Positions 1-9,697 of a stretch of 64,000 nt of DNA are shown here, piece after piece; the first letter of the stretch is position 1; each line of letters starts with the position of its first letter. Position numbers and translations under genes: made by a program. Under the pieces are notes generated by a model. That model was not told the DNA's origin. It searched no databases and saw only the letters and a list, made by a program, of their open reading frames with translations. The stretch is from Symbiotaphrina buchneri. Taxonomy: Eukaryota; Ascomycota; Symbiotaphrinales; Symbiotaphrinaceae. The stretch is from positions 124,001 through 188,000 of the forward strand of contig BCIG01000023.1 in the NCBI GenBank assembly GCA_001599915.1, read 5' to 3'.

Positions 1-93
1 GGGTTGTAGAAGGCCGCATCACCCAGGACAAGATTTCGGGCTGCATTCAGCTGAGCAAGTTGTTGGGAGATCGATTCCGAAGCTTGTGCCATG
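1..93 (-). CDS. Partial Pta1/symplekin-like mRNA 3'-end processing factor (5' end only)
   Basis: On the minus strand an ATG at 93-91 opens a short Ser/Gln-rich start (MAQASESISQQ). The following bases, read one frame over, give LAQLNAARNLVLGDAAFY, which resembles from memory the N-terminus of fungal Pta1/symplekin proteins, scaffold subunits of the cleavage and polyadenylation factor in the nucleus. The two pieces are out of frame by one nucleotide at an AAA run around 59-63. This could be a sequence error near the edge, a different true start, or a wrong family call. Only about 30 codons are visible, so the call is tentative. The gene would be divergent from coa3. Confidence 0.35.
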
Positions 94-480
94 ATTGCTA
101 GATGTCCTTAAGCTTTGTCACGCGCCGAGAGACCTCATGCGCGGAGCAAGACTACGACTGATATTGCTCCACTGCGTGTCCTCCAAAAACAAACAGAGGA
201 TCATCTGTAGTCGCTCATCGGGATCAGAGCGGGGAATAACACCATGTTGGGAGACGGGTGAGGCGGATTGCGGGAAGCAGGGCAACAGTGTAAACTTTGG
301 TTGTTAGCTGCCGAGTGCGCCTGGACAAGCTTATTGAAGCACTCAAGTATCAAGTGAGGCTGGATGAGACAAAGTCTTGCTGAGTCAGCAATGACATTGC
401 GAATCATGCTACACTCTACTCAAGTTGGCCATGGGACAATAATCGCACCGTCACCGCAGCAAGACAGCGCAGCAGCCAAG
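94..480. other. Intergenic, divergent promoter region
   Basis: About 390 bases between the left-edge minus-strand gene and coa3. Short ORFs on both strands have no recognisable similarity. I see no repeat or RNA gene. Confidence 0.6.
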
Positions 481-854
481 ATGCCCATGTATGCTACGTC
501 TTCTGGATAATTATTCCGACGATGAAAACAGACCGCTGACAGCTGGTAGAATACCTCGATCAACCTATTACGACAAGCATTATCGGCAGGCTCCTGCCCT
601 CATCCGTGCGCGGCAACCCTACCTGGTCAAGAACATTCTCACTGGAACTGCTATTTGTGCATTCGTGATAGGAGTTTGTGAGTGCCATTCCTGCTCAAAG
701 ATATTTCCTGTGCCTTACATCATTCATAGACGCCTTCACCATTCGCGCGGTAGCTCAGGATGACTTCGAGGACGTGCCTATTCCGGATGCTCCAGCTCAG
801 CCAGCCCATGCGCCTCACACATCCATAGTGCAATCAGCGGGTTCTCGAAAATAG
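481..854 (+). CDS. coa3: Cytochrome c oxidase assembly factor 3 (Coa3)
   Basis: Small mitochondrial inner-membrane protein that promotes Cox1 translation control and early assembly of complex IV. Exons: 481-488, 550-677 and 730-854; introns of 61 and 52 nt. The protein is 86 residues, normal for fungal Coa3. It begins MPIIPRSTYYDKHYRQAPAL, followed by the conserved ARQPYLVKN stretch, one transmembrane helix (about residues 36-55) and the tail motif VAQDDFEDVP. The start was chosen because splicing the 8-nt first exon (ATGCCCAT) onto exon 2 restores the usual N-terminus; the unspliced ATG at 491 would give an unrelated leader. It is transcribed away from the left-edge gene. Confidence 0.85.
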
Positions 855-1280
855 GCTGCTAAGATGGCATGCATTGCAGAACTAGCATTTAGGGAGCTCT
901 GGTCAATCGGTCTGTCCTGTAATTAGAGGTTGCATGACACAGGCGTTATGGTGTTGTTGCTGTGGCCTACTACAATTACGCTACTCACGTACTTCCCGTT
1001 GAAACCATTGAAGTCCTGATCCTGATCGGACGTAGTCATGAACGCCTATAGATCGTAGCCTATTTGGCCTTTAATGTCGAAGAGCAGAATCCATCCTCAT
1101 AGCTTGCAAGGTCTCCGTGCGCTCAAGAACAGTGGACCGGTTTTAATTACATTCATATCTGAGACGCTCATGCTGACACTGATTTTCGTACGTCGTACAC
1201 TCCACCGGAGGAACCTCGCCTAGGGTACCAGAAAGCGACAACTCCTTGGAACGCCTCCCGTCTACATTCCCACCAGTTCT
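855..1280. other. Intergenic between convergent coa3 and dep1
   Basis: Shared 3' flank of two convergent genes. No coding, repeat or RNA signal seen. Confidence 0.6.
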
Positions 1281-4122
1281 CTAACGAGCCCCAAGTGGTC
1301 GCATAGCGCTTCCTCCTGTGAGAGCGGAATGTATATGTAGCCGTGCCGGATTCTGCAAAGCAGCCGGAACTGAGCTACCGTTGGTACGGATGTCCTCTTT
1401 AACAACGGTCGAGGAGGTTGTGGAGGCGTTGTTCTGGACAAAGTCCGGATCCGCACGCGGTGGAGATAAACGGCCAATGTCAGCGGATTGTAGCATGTTA
1501 GACTTGCGTTCCGTAACAGGACCATTCTCACTGGCAGGGGACCGCCCATCGGGTGAAACTCCTAACATTGAAAAGTTAGGGTCATTGGGAGTATGGCGCA
1601 CCACCACAGGCGTCGCGGCTGCAGAAGAGTTCGGCAACGATACAGTAGCCATGGTCGAGGCAGATCCGTTTGCAGCACCAGGTTCGGCAAACCGCCGTTG
1701 AGCAGCTGGAGTTGTAAAGGGATTCTCAATCCGCGGCTGCTGACCGCTGTTGCGTGGACCCTGCTGCGTCTGAAGCTGATGGTGTGCGGGATGCTGCGGA
1801 TTGGCCCACGGGGTACGCTCGAGAAACTGCTCTTCAGCAGCTGGCCTGGGTCTAGAGACTGAGGAAGTCGGTAGGGAAGTCCGCGACGCCATATTCTGAG
1901 CGGGCTGGTGTTGTCGAATTTGTCTTCCAACCTACCTCACCACCTCATAGTCAGCAATATACTTATTGACAAGGGGCAAGTTGTAATTTCGAGTGCATAC
2001 GCCCATTGCAGACGGAGGTCATCTTACACCCATATTTTGAAGGTCCTCTTCCATCTCGCCAACCCTGGCACCTTCTAAAGAAGGCGCAGCAGGAAAACCA
2101 ACATATTTGGCGACGCCTGACAGTATCGAGACCTCCAGGTTGTACCCTGACTGCTGTTTCACTTGTTCCGAACGCCGCGTGGGGAATCTGTAAGTGAAAT
2201 CGGGTACTGTTCCTTCCCATGTCCGCCTATCCCTTTGTATCTGATACCATTGCTCCCCGATCTCTTCAAGCTTCTTATCGCGTATTTCTCTCACGGTCTG
2301 GTAGTATTGACAGTGCAACTGGCTGCGCTCAGCTACACCTTTCCTCTGCAGAGCTGCCAACTTGTATCGTAGAGCGGTCTGTTCCAGTTGTATCTTCTCC
2401 TCCCTTCTTGCATCAAGGCAACGCAGCATAGCGAGATAATCAGGGTGCGTTGGGTTCGGACGTTGCAAGAGCGCGAGCTCTTCCGTCAGATGCGCCAGGC
2501 GCTCATCGTACAACCTGGGTGGCTAATGGTTAGCTACCTGTCTCCGACTGAAACGAACGCGGAAGACTCTACTTATCACGGAATGTAGCAAAGTGTTGCT
2601 CGATCGCGGCCAGTGATTCCCAAGCACTACGTTTCTTCGCATCTAGGGCGGGGTCAGCAATTACGTCCACAGAGAACGACTGGATCGCGCGGTACGCACT
2701 TTCTTCTTGGTCTTTCGACGCGGCTTCTGTATCTTCTGCTCCGACGGCTATCTCACCTTCTGGATCTTGCTCCTCGCCGTCTCCATTCTCGTGTTCTGGC
2801 GTCTCGTTTTGCCGGTCGTCCTCACCGGGTAGGTGATTATGATTCTGCACCTTGTCTGGCAGGTCGCCCTTCGCCTTTTTTCCCTTTCGCCGCCCAGTTT
2901 TGCCTTTGTTTACCTTCTTGACCAGCAGAGGTTCGTCTGCTACGCTTTCATTGTCCGCATTGCGATCTTCGCCGGTATCACGTAACATACTGATGCTTTC
3001 CACCCTTACCGTGTTTTCCTCATCAAGCTCGTCTAGGTCAATGTCTGCTCCAGTTTCCGTTCTCTCCTCAACGGTGTCTATTGGATCGCTCTCCTCCCTA
3101 GTTGAAGCAGCACGCTTAGGCGCTGGTTCGGCGGCATCGCCATCCTCGCTGCCTGTAGGGCTGCTCCGACTACTACGCTTTCTTTTCCTTCCTGCTATCT
3201 CTGGAGGCGAAGGCAATCTTGATGTATCGCGAGGCGAATCTCCTAAGGATAGTACTGCAGAAGTCTCATCCGCTTGCTTTGACGGACTTGGCTCGTTTGG
3301 TATACCCGATGCTGCCACGCCCCCGTCATTCTCACTCTCGGCCTGTTCATCGGCTAGGGCTATAGGACCTTCATCTGATTGCGCTGGACCCACTATGGTA
3401 GAGGCTGAATCCTCGAGATCGCCCAGGATCACATTTTGTGTTCTCCCTAGCTTCTGGGGAGTCTTATCTAGACGCTCGGTCTCGGCCTCAGATTGATCCT
3501 CCACTGACGCGTCAGCAGGGGTAGCCACATCTGAGGCAACTTCGTCGGCATCTTGCGCCTCGTCAATTTCGCTCAGGCTGCTTGAACGATCGTCTTCGTC
3601 AATCCCAGCAGTGGGCGAACCGATCCTCCCATTGTGCGGCACGCCTTGCGGCGCCTCATTGATCGTCAGATCGAGCTGGTTGACGTCGTTGTTCGAGTCA
3701 ATGTCCATGTTTATCGTAGATTTGGGTGAGGGGGAGGTCCAGTTCTGATGCACGGATATAGTATTGGGTGTCTCGGGCGAAATAGAGCGTATAGAATCTG
3801 TAGTTGCAATGCCTGATTTCGTCACTGCAAACAGAGGACATCGTTAGTGACTGCGCATAATAGACCGATCACAGCTGTGGATTGCATATATTCCAGCCAA
3901 TTGCGCTGTCAGAGAGCACCACCCCATCGTCATGAGGAAGTTGTTCTCATCCTAAGACAGTAGGAGGTATTCGCACAAGAGGCGCAAGGGGACGATGACT
4001 TTGATCCATCGCGGGTTGCATATCCAACAAATGGGAAGAAGCTCACCATGGGTGAAGGCTGAGCCGCTGCTGCCACTGGAAGGCTTTGAGCGTGTCCTAC
4101 TCCTCCTCAAGGGCGCGCTCAT
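1281..4122 (-). CDS. dep1: Sds3/Dep1-like subunit of the Rpd3L histone deacetylase complex
   Basis: Nuclear scaffold protein of the large Rpd3 histone deacetylase complex. Exons (minus): 4122-4047, 3824-2573, 2514-2028 and 1931-1281; 821 residues. The N-terminal half (about residues 26-400) is disordered and acidic, with an RKRKR nuclear localisation motif. The Sds3-like domain starts at about residue 415 (KKRSAWESLAAIEQHFATFRD, then KLYDERLAHLTEEL) and is alpha-helical with coiled-coil character. It ends in the conserved GVAKYVGFPAAPSLEGAR segment. The C-terminal exon is Pro/Gln/Ser-rich. Intron 1 is 222 nt, much longer than the others (58 and 96 nt). The start is the first ATG in the exon-1 frame. 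Both Dep1 and Sds3 of yeast carry this domain; the long acidic N-terminus favours the Dep1-type annotation used in Aspergillus. Confidence 0.8.
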
Positions 4123-4719
4123 GCTGCGCCCTCGCAAAACACCAATTGGAGGATTGCTGTATAAATTCGGAGCCTTGGATCGATATTTCGAAGGGATCTA
4201 TTAGGCTCCGTGATGCGCAAGGACGGAATGGGCTGGCCGTCACTGGGGAGAGAGCTAGCTGCGCGGGCGGGGGCAGGACTGCATTGAAAGCAGGGCACGA
4301 AAGAGAATCCCAGCGGATCGTACCAGGATAATGAAGATCAAAGTAGTGGCTCAATAGCCTTGGCCTCAGGATAGGACCGGGGGCACTGGGACGGTTGTTG
4401 ACTGTGACGGGTAGAGAGAGCTGGCTGGTGATGATGGCGCTCGTAGAGCAAGGCGAGAATTGCGTGAATGGCGCTCTGTACCGCCTCTACCTGGCTGGCT
4501 ACGGCGGGCGGCTGTCACCAAACTGGTCAAGACGTTGCGAGAATTTGCCCAAAAATTCGGAGAGCCATGTGATTGGTCCAGACTTTCGTACCGTTCTTCA
4601 GTCCAGATCTGAAATCTTCAGATCTTTCGTTCGATAAGCTCCGGAAAGTTCAAAGTATTAACACTTCATCAATAACTACGGGTCAAGACTTTTAGATCGC
4701 ACGACACCTTCGACTATCC
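4123..4719. other. Divergent promoter of dep1 and nop12
   Basis: About 600 bases between head-to-head genes. A CCAAT-type box (ATTGGTCC on the plus strand near 4572) lies about 150 bases upstream of the nop12 start. Short ORFs here look like noise. Confidence 0.5.
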
Positions 4720-6561
4720 ATGACGAAGGGCAAGCCCAAGGCCGGCCTGACAGGCACCAGGACCTCAGGAGCGGCCTCCTTGGCGGCAGACGTAAAGAGC
4801 TTCGACCCTGTTGTAGCTTCATTATTCTCGTCCAGCGTGCGCCGTCCCCTAAAACTCATTGTCGTCCCTTGCTAACATTACTGTAGCTAGGTCCCACCGT
4901 TTCTCCGTCCAGGCACATATTGGAAGACAAGTCTCTCGTTCGAAAGACTAAAGCTGAGGTAGCTGAAGAGGCAGACTCGGGCGACGATCAGAGTGAAAGA
5001 GGGGTTCAAGGAGATCAGCCATCTGATTCTGGGAGCGATGATACTTCCATTGAAGATGGGGATCGTCTCAACCTGACGAGTGCACTTGGGACAGCGGCAG
5101 TCTCCTCTGGATCTCACTCGCAGGGAGCCCTCGGAAAGGGAAGGGGTGAAGCTGCTCATTTGGATACTCGAAGCAGAAAGCGAAAACGGGGGGATCTCGG
5201 CGATGATGTGGAAGCTCAGTATTTGCAACGTTTGGCAGCTGAAGAGCTTCAAGAACTCAAAAAGTTAACATCCGAGGCATCCAAGAAGCAGAAGCCTGAT
5301 GCGGACTCCGACGCAGATGATACGGTTGGGACAGGCGGCTCTGTCTCCAGTAGTATGGGAGATGGTGAGAGCGTGAACGACAGAGGTTCAAGTCCACCCC
5401 CTGTGCATGAGAGCATGGTCAATGCCAAGACAGAGTCCGAAGTTGAGAAAGCCAACAGGACGGTGTTTCTGGGCAATGTGTCCACGGAAGCGATAACCTC
5501 CTCATCAGCCAAGAAGACACTAGTAAAGCATCTCTCTTCTTTCTTTGATTCTTTAGCTGCGAGCACTGCACGACCTAAAGTTGAGTCTCTTCGATTCCGC
5601 TCGACAGCATACTCCAGCACTGCAATGCCCAAAAGGGCAGCTTTCGCAAAAAAGGAGCTCATGGATGCTACGACCAAAAGTACGAACGCTTATGCAGTAT
5701 ACTCGTCCGCGGCAGCTGCCAGGGAAGCAGCGAAACACCTTAATGGAACAGTCATACTAGGACGCCACCTACGAGTGGACCTAGTAGCGCATCCGGCCAA
5801 GATTGACCACCGGCGATGCCTTTTTGTGGGAAACCTCGGATTTGTGGATGACGACAGCTTGATGAAAGCCGCAGAAAATAGGGAAAGAGACCAGAAACGC
5901 AGGAAATCTCGCCAATCAGGTGATGTAGAAGAAGGACTGTGGCAGCAATTCGGGAAAGCTGGAACAGTGGAGAGTGTGCGGGTCATCCGAGATCCCAAAA
6001 CCAGAGTCGGCAAAGGATTTGCATATGTCCAATTTGTGGTATGATCCCAGTGGTTCCTCCATTATGTAGCCATCCACTGAATCCTCTTTACAGGATGAAA
6101 ACGCTGTCGAGGCTGCTCTTCTGTACAATGACAAGAGTTTCCCACCCATGCTTCCCAGGAAGCTCCGCGTTACACGAGCCAAGAGCTTGAAGAAGCTGGC
6201 CTCGACAAAAGGAGAGAAAATTGGACCGTCTTCTAACAGCGGGAATGGTCGAAGCGTCTATAAACCTAAAGCAAGCCCTGAGTCTCTCTCCTTACAAGGG
6301 CGCGCAAGGAAGCTTCTCGGGCGATCTGGAAGTCACAGACTGCAGCACCAGAAAGCTGATCGGACATTAGGAGACAACAGGCGGACTGCTGCTGTTGTCC
6401 CAAGGACGCCAGAATCTTTTGTGTTTGAAGGACATCGGGCAAGTAGCAAGCAAGGCACTTCGGGACTACGGCTTGGAGGTAAAGGAAAGAAAAGCAAAGC
6501 ACACAAGAGGGGCAGCAAGCGTGCCGCGGAGTGGAGAGCCAAGGGAGCTCGGAAGGCATGA
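4720..6561 (+). CDS. nop12: Nucleolar RNA-binding protein Nop12
   Basis: RRM protein of the nucleolus needed for pre-25S rRNA processing (yeast Nop12 family). Exons: 4720-4836, 4887-6038 and 6094-6561; 578 residues. After an acidic, Lys-rich N-terminus come two RRMs. The first has RNP2 RTVFLGNVS (codons at about 5457-5483) and extends to the GRHLRVDL segment. The second has RNP2 CLFVGNLGF and RNP1 GKGFAYVQF, and its RNP1 is interrupted by intron 2. The C-terminus is very basic (GGKGKKSKAHKRGSKR), typical of nucleolar proteins. Intron 1 has a weak GTGCGC donor, but a CTAAC branch site and phase support it. Confidence 0.88.
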
Positions 6562-7754
6562 TGGCTTTTTGGCGAGGCACAAAGACCGACGGGCAGCAGC
6601 TTTAATGATGGAACAGCGACACAATGATCTCCATGACGGAGATCGGATTGGGAGGTGTTCGCGCGTCACAACAATTTGGCTCGGGCGGCACCCTTCCTTC
6701 AGCAATCGCAGGCTGTCATGCTATTTGTAAATCTTACAATGAAATGGTGTAGCTCACCTAAATAGAGTGCCCAGATGCGGATGCAGTAGGGTACTTCTCG
6801 ATACCACCCTACCAGAGCCGTGACGCTCAAATGTCCTCCAGTACAAACAAAAAGCAGAGCTCCTGCATAAAAGATCACTAGCTTGCGTAAGGTCGCTGCC
6901 TTAGGGTAACGTAAGTCAACTTCGCTGCAATGAGATATCTTGGGATATTCGAAGCACGTAATGTGAGGGAGGTGAGGTAAGGTGCAGTACGGCGGCACCA
7001 AATGCGGCAAGGCTAAGATAGATTTATCGGCTACTGGCGAGGCTGATCCCGGCAAGCCGGGCGATTGGTGCCTGTCAGACCTGAAACCCCTGAGGCACGG
7101 CCCATAAGACCTCCCTACTCGAAGTTCGTACCTCTACGGAGTACTTCGTATGTAGTTGCTCTTTGCTGTACGGTGCACCGTAGGTAATGCGTACTTGGAT
7201 TAAGGTTGCGGCACATGCCTTGTGCACGGCCTTTTTTGTATCCCAAGATTAAGGTAATGAACGGATCCATGAAATAATATTAATGAATGATGAATCTGCC
7301 CCGTATCGCGTCCTCGCGTTCATGACTTTGAGGTACGTACCGCTCGGTAAGATAACTACTAATATGTGAAAGCTCCTCCCACTGCACATCTGAATCCAGT
7401 CGGGACTATCACCCTTGCAAAGTCATCTTCTCTTGGAGTTTATAGGTGCTCTTTTATGCCACAGACAGTGCGTTGTGCATGGCGACAAGACATCGCCGTC
7501 GCTATTCCTGAAGTAGATCGACATTAATGTGTGTATATACGCCGCAATTTCCGTACTATTACCATACACGACATGACATCGCGACATAAACCGCGGCCTT
7601 CCAAAAGTCTTGAGCCTGATCTATTCCGCCTCGATACCTTCAGGCTAGAAAGCACTCCAGGTACGCAGCCACATTTGCACTGGTCTCTATCCCTTTCTCT
7701 AACACTTCTGGCGACGAAGAACGGCTGAGTATCCAGATCAACGGAGTACTCGCC
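6562..7754. other. Intergenic, about 1.2 kb
   Basis: Lies between two plus-strand genes. It holds scattered GTAC/TACGGAGTAC words (about 7125-7180) but no convincing ORF. A 118-codon minus ORF (6699-7055) has no family resemblance and overlaps the nop12 3' flank. Confidence 0.5.
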
Positions 7755-8744
7755 ATGGCGATGGAGACCTCGAACGGCGACCCTGTGACACCTAACCCTC
7801 AAGCACGTACTCCCTTGGTGAAGTCGGACATTGCGCCATCGATTACTCCTAATGGACCGCTATTACATCTGTCAAATCGATCAGATGATGCGAGCGGAGA
7901 CTTGCCCACGCCCGAGCCTACGTCGTCGTTGGATCTGTCTCTCAACGAAATACAGTCGCCAGCATGGAGCTCAGCCATTGGCCGCGCCGGTACCGGTAAA
8001 TCCGGCAGGGTCATTGAGCGGCTAATGGCAGAGAACGATAGACTGCGCCGGGAGCTCAAAGTGGAGAGTCTACGGAGGGAGGAGGAGCAGAAGCGGGGCG
8101 ATATGGCTAGGGGCAAGCTTGAGAGTCTCCAGGCAACGAATGCAAATCTGTTGCAGATGCACGAAGCCGAAGTGGCCGCCCGCAGCAGACGCGAACGGAA
8201 GTTAGAGGAAGCCAAGGCAGATATGGAGGCGGAGAAGGCACGGCGGGAGAAGGCCGAAAGGGAGATGAGGGAGGTCACGAAAGAAAGAGATGAGATTGTA
8301 ATCCAGTGCAGGCGCGAGGTTCATGAAGCGGCTGAACGGAGCAAGAGAGCCGCCGCCCAGTACGATGTTTTGTCACGATCCTGGACTCAGCTTGATGAAG
8401 AATATAGACGGAAAATCGAAAGGCTCAGGACTGACGTCAAGAAGCTCCAAGATGAGCGGGTTGAAGATGCAAAGGCGATCCAACGACTGGAGATTGTGAC
8501 GGAACAGCAGAGACAGGAGGTTGAGAAACTGGACAAAGCAAAGACTGCTATGGCACACGTTTACGAACAGCTTGAACGAGAAAGGGATGCGGGTTTGCAA
8601 CGAATTTATGCCGAAAGCAATGAAAACGAACGGAGGAATACCGAACTGGGTCAAGAGATGCAGAGGGTTTTGGAAGCTATGCGGTATGCCATCAATTTAA
8701 GCAGCTTGAGCAGCTTGAACAGGAACGCTGGACCCACCGAATAA
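7755..8744 (+). CDS. She3-like coiled-coil protein
   Basis: Intronless ORF of 329 residues. The N-terminus is Pro/Ser/Thr-rich. At about residue 75 is the motif SAIGRAGTGKSGRVIERL, followed by a long heptad coiled coil (about residues 85-310) rich in Glu, Arg and Lys. This arrangement matches the fungal proteins annotated as SWI5-dependent HO expression protein 3 (She3). In yeast She3 links mRNA cargo to a type V myosin; the role in filamentous fungi is not established, so function is inferred by family. The start is the first ATG, with a good context (CGCCATGGCG). Confidence 0.7.
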   Translation: MAMETSNGDPVTPNPQARTPLVKSDIAPSITPNGPLLHLSNRSDDASGDLPTPEPTSSLDLSLNEIQSPAWSSAIGRAGTGKSGRVIERLMAENDRLRRELKVESLRREEEQKRGDMARGKLESLQATNANLLQMHEAEVAARSRRERKLEEAKADMEAEKARREKAEREMREVTKERDEIVIQCRREVHEAAERSKRAAAQYDVLSRSWTQLDEEYRRKIERLRTDVKKLQDERVEDAKAIQRLEIVTEQQRQEVEKLDKAKTAMAHVYEQLERERDAGLQRIYAESNENERRNTELGQEMQRVLEAMRYAINLSSLSSLNRNAGPTE

Positions 8745-9697
8745 GGCATGCTAAGAGCGTTCTTCTACTGTGCATATGCATCACAAGGCGTACTGTTTAC
8801 GGTGTTGGGGCTACCCCGAAAATGGAGGCTATCAGGTTGCGCAGGCTCATGGTCTGTCTCTTTGCTTCAAATGCAGCGGTTGATGAGATGTCGCTTGGCT
8901 GAGTTAGATACCCCCGCTGGCATGTTCTTTCTTCGTCCCATGCCGATGAAGGCTCTTCCTTGTTCTGCAAAGACAGCTTTAGCATGCATGCAATGCAAAG
9001 AGCTAATGGAATCAAACAAGGTTGTCAAACGCTTTTGCCAAGCTGGTAGCCCATGCGCCTTGTGGAACTCCAGGCAACCCGTTCACACGGCCACACCGTT
9101 TGCTGCACTTTCTACGACCCCAGTTGATGGTCTTATAGAGGACGGAAGCACATCCAGCACAAGGTCATTTATGTGGTTTTTGTGGAACGGCGGCCCAGAT
9201 ATGGTAATGCTTGCCACCTCAGTAGTCTATGGGGTAGGAGCGTAGGCAAGCTTCGTCCGGGTGAATCTGCATTAACTCTCGGCCTTCGGTCTAGCAAACG
9301 TCCAGCGGTGTGGTAGGCCGGCACTTTCACTTCGTAGTGTTTGTTGTTTGTCTACAGCCGTATGTCTTTGGACCTTCTTCACCCTTGCTTGATCAAAGTT
9401 TTCTCGTCGACTTTGTCAGACCGCAGACATTGTCCATTTCAACAACCCTTACTAGGATCTCTGCCTGGCGTTGACTCCCTCAGGTCTAGAGCGTATCGTT
9501 CCAGTACCTGGCTAGCCAGGTTCACAGAAATCTGCGTGACGCTGGTTTGAGTGGACCATCCACCGCTTTCATTGCTGCTTGGACGGTGTCTTCCCGGCTT
9601 TTGAAGTTGGTGCAGAGGTCACGCACAGCGTCCTTCCCCTATCTCTTGATTTACACATCCTCTTCGCGGATTCCGCATCATCTCACCAAGCGTAGCG
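8745..9697. other. Intergenic, about 950 bases
   Basis: Holds a 166-codon plus-strand ORF (8748-9245) starting three bases after the She3-like stop. Its composition (many Cys, Met and Trp; no domain) reads like 3' UTR noise. Nothing else recognised. Confidence 0.45.

Noticed and set aside
2852-3496. 214-codon plus-strand ORF rich in Ser and Leu
   Set aside because: It is the antisense shadow of the acidic, low-complexity part of dep1; the minus-strand frame has conserved domain and splice support.
6699-7055. 118-codon minus-strand ORF
   Set aside because: No domain or conserved pattern; overlaps a region of repeat-like words.
8748-9245. 166-codon ORF just after the She3-like gene
   Set aside because: No recognisable family, odd composition and a position within a likely 3' UTR.
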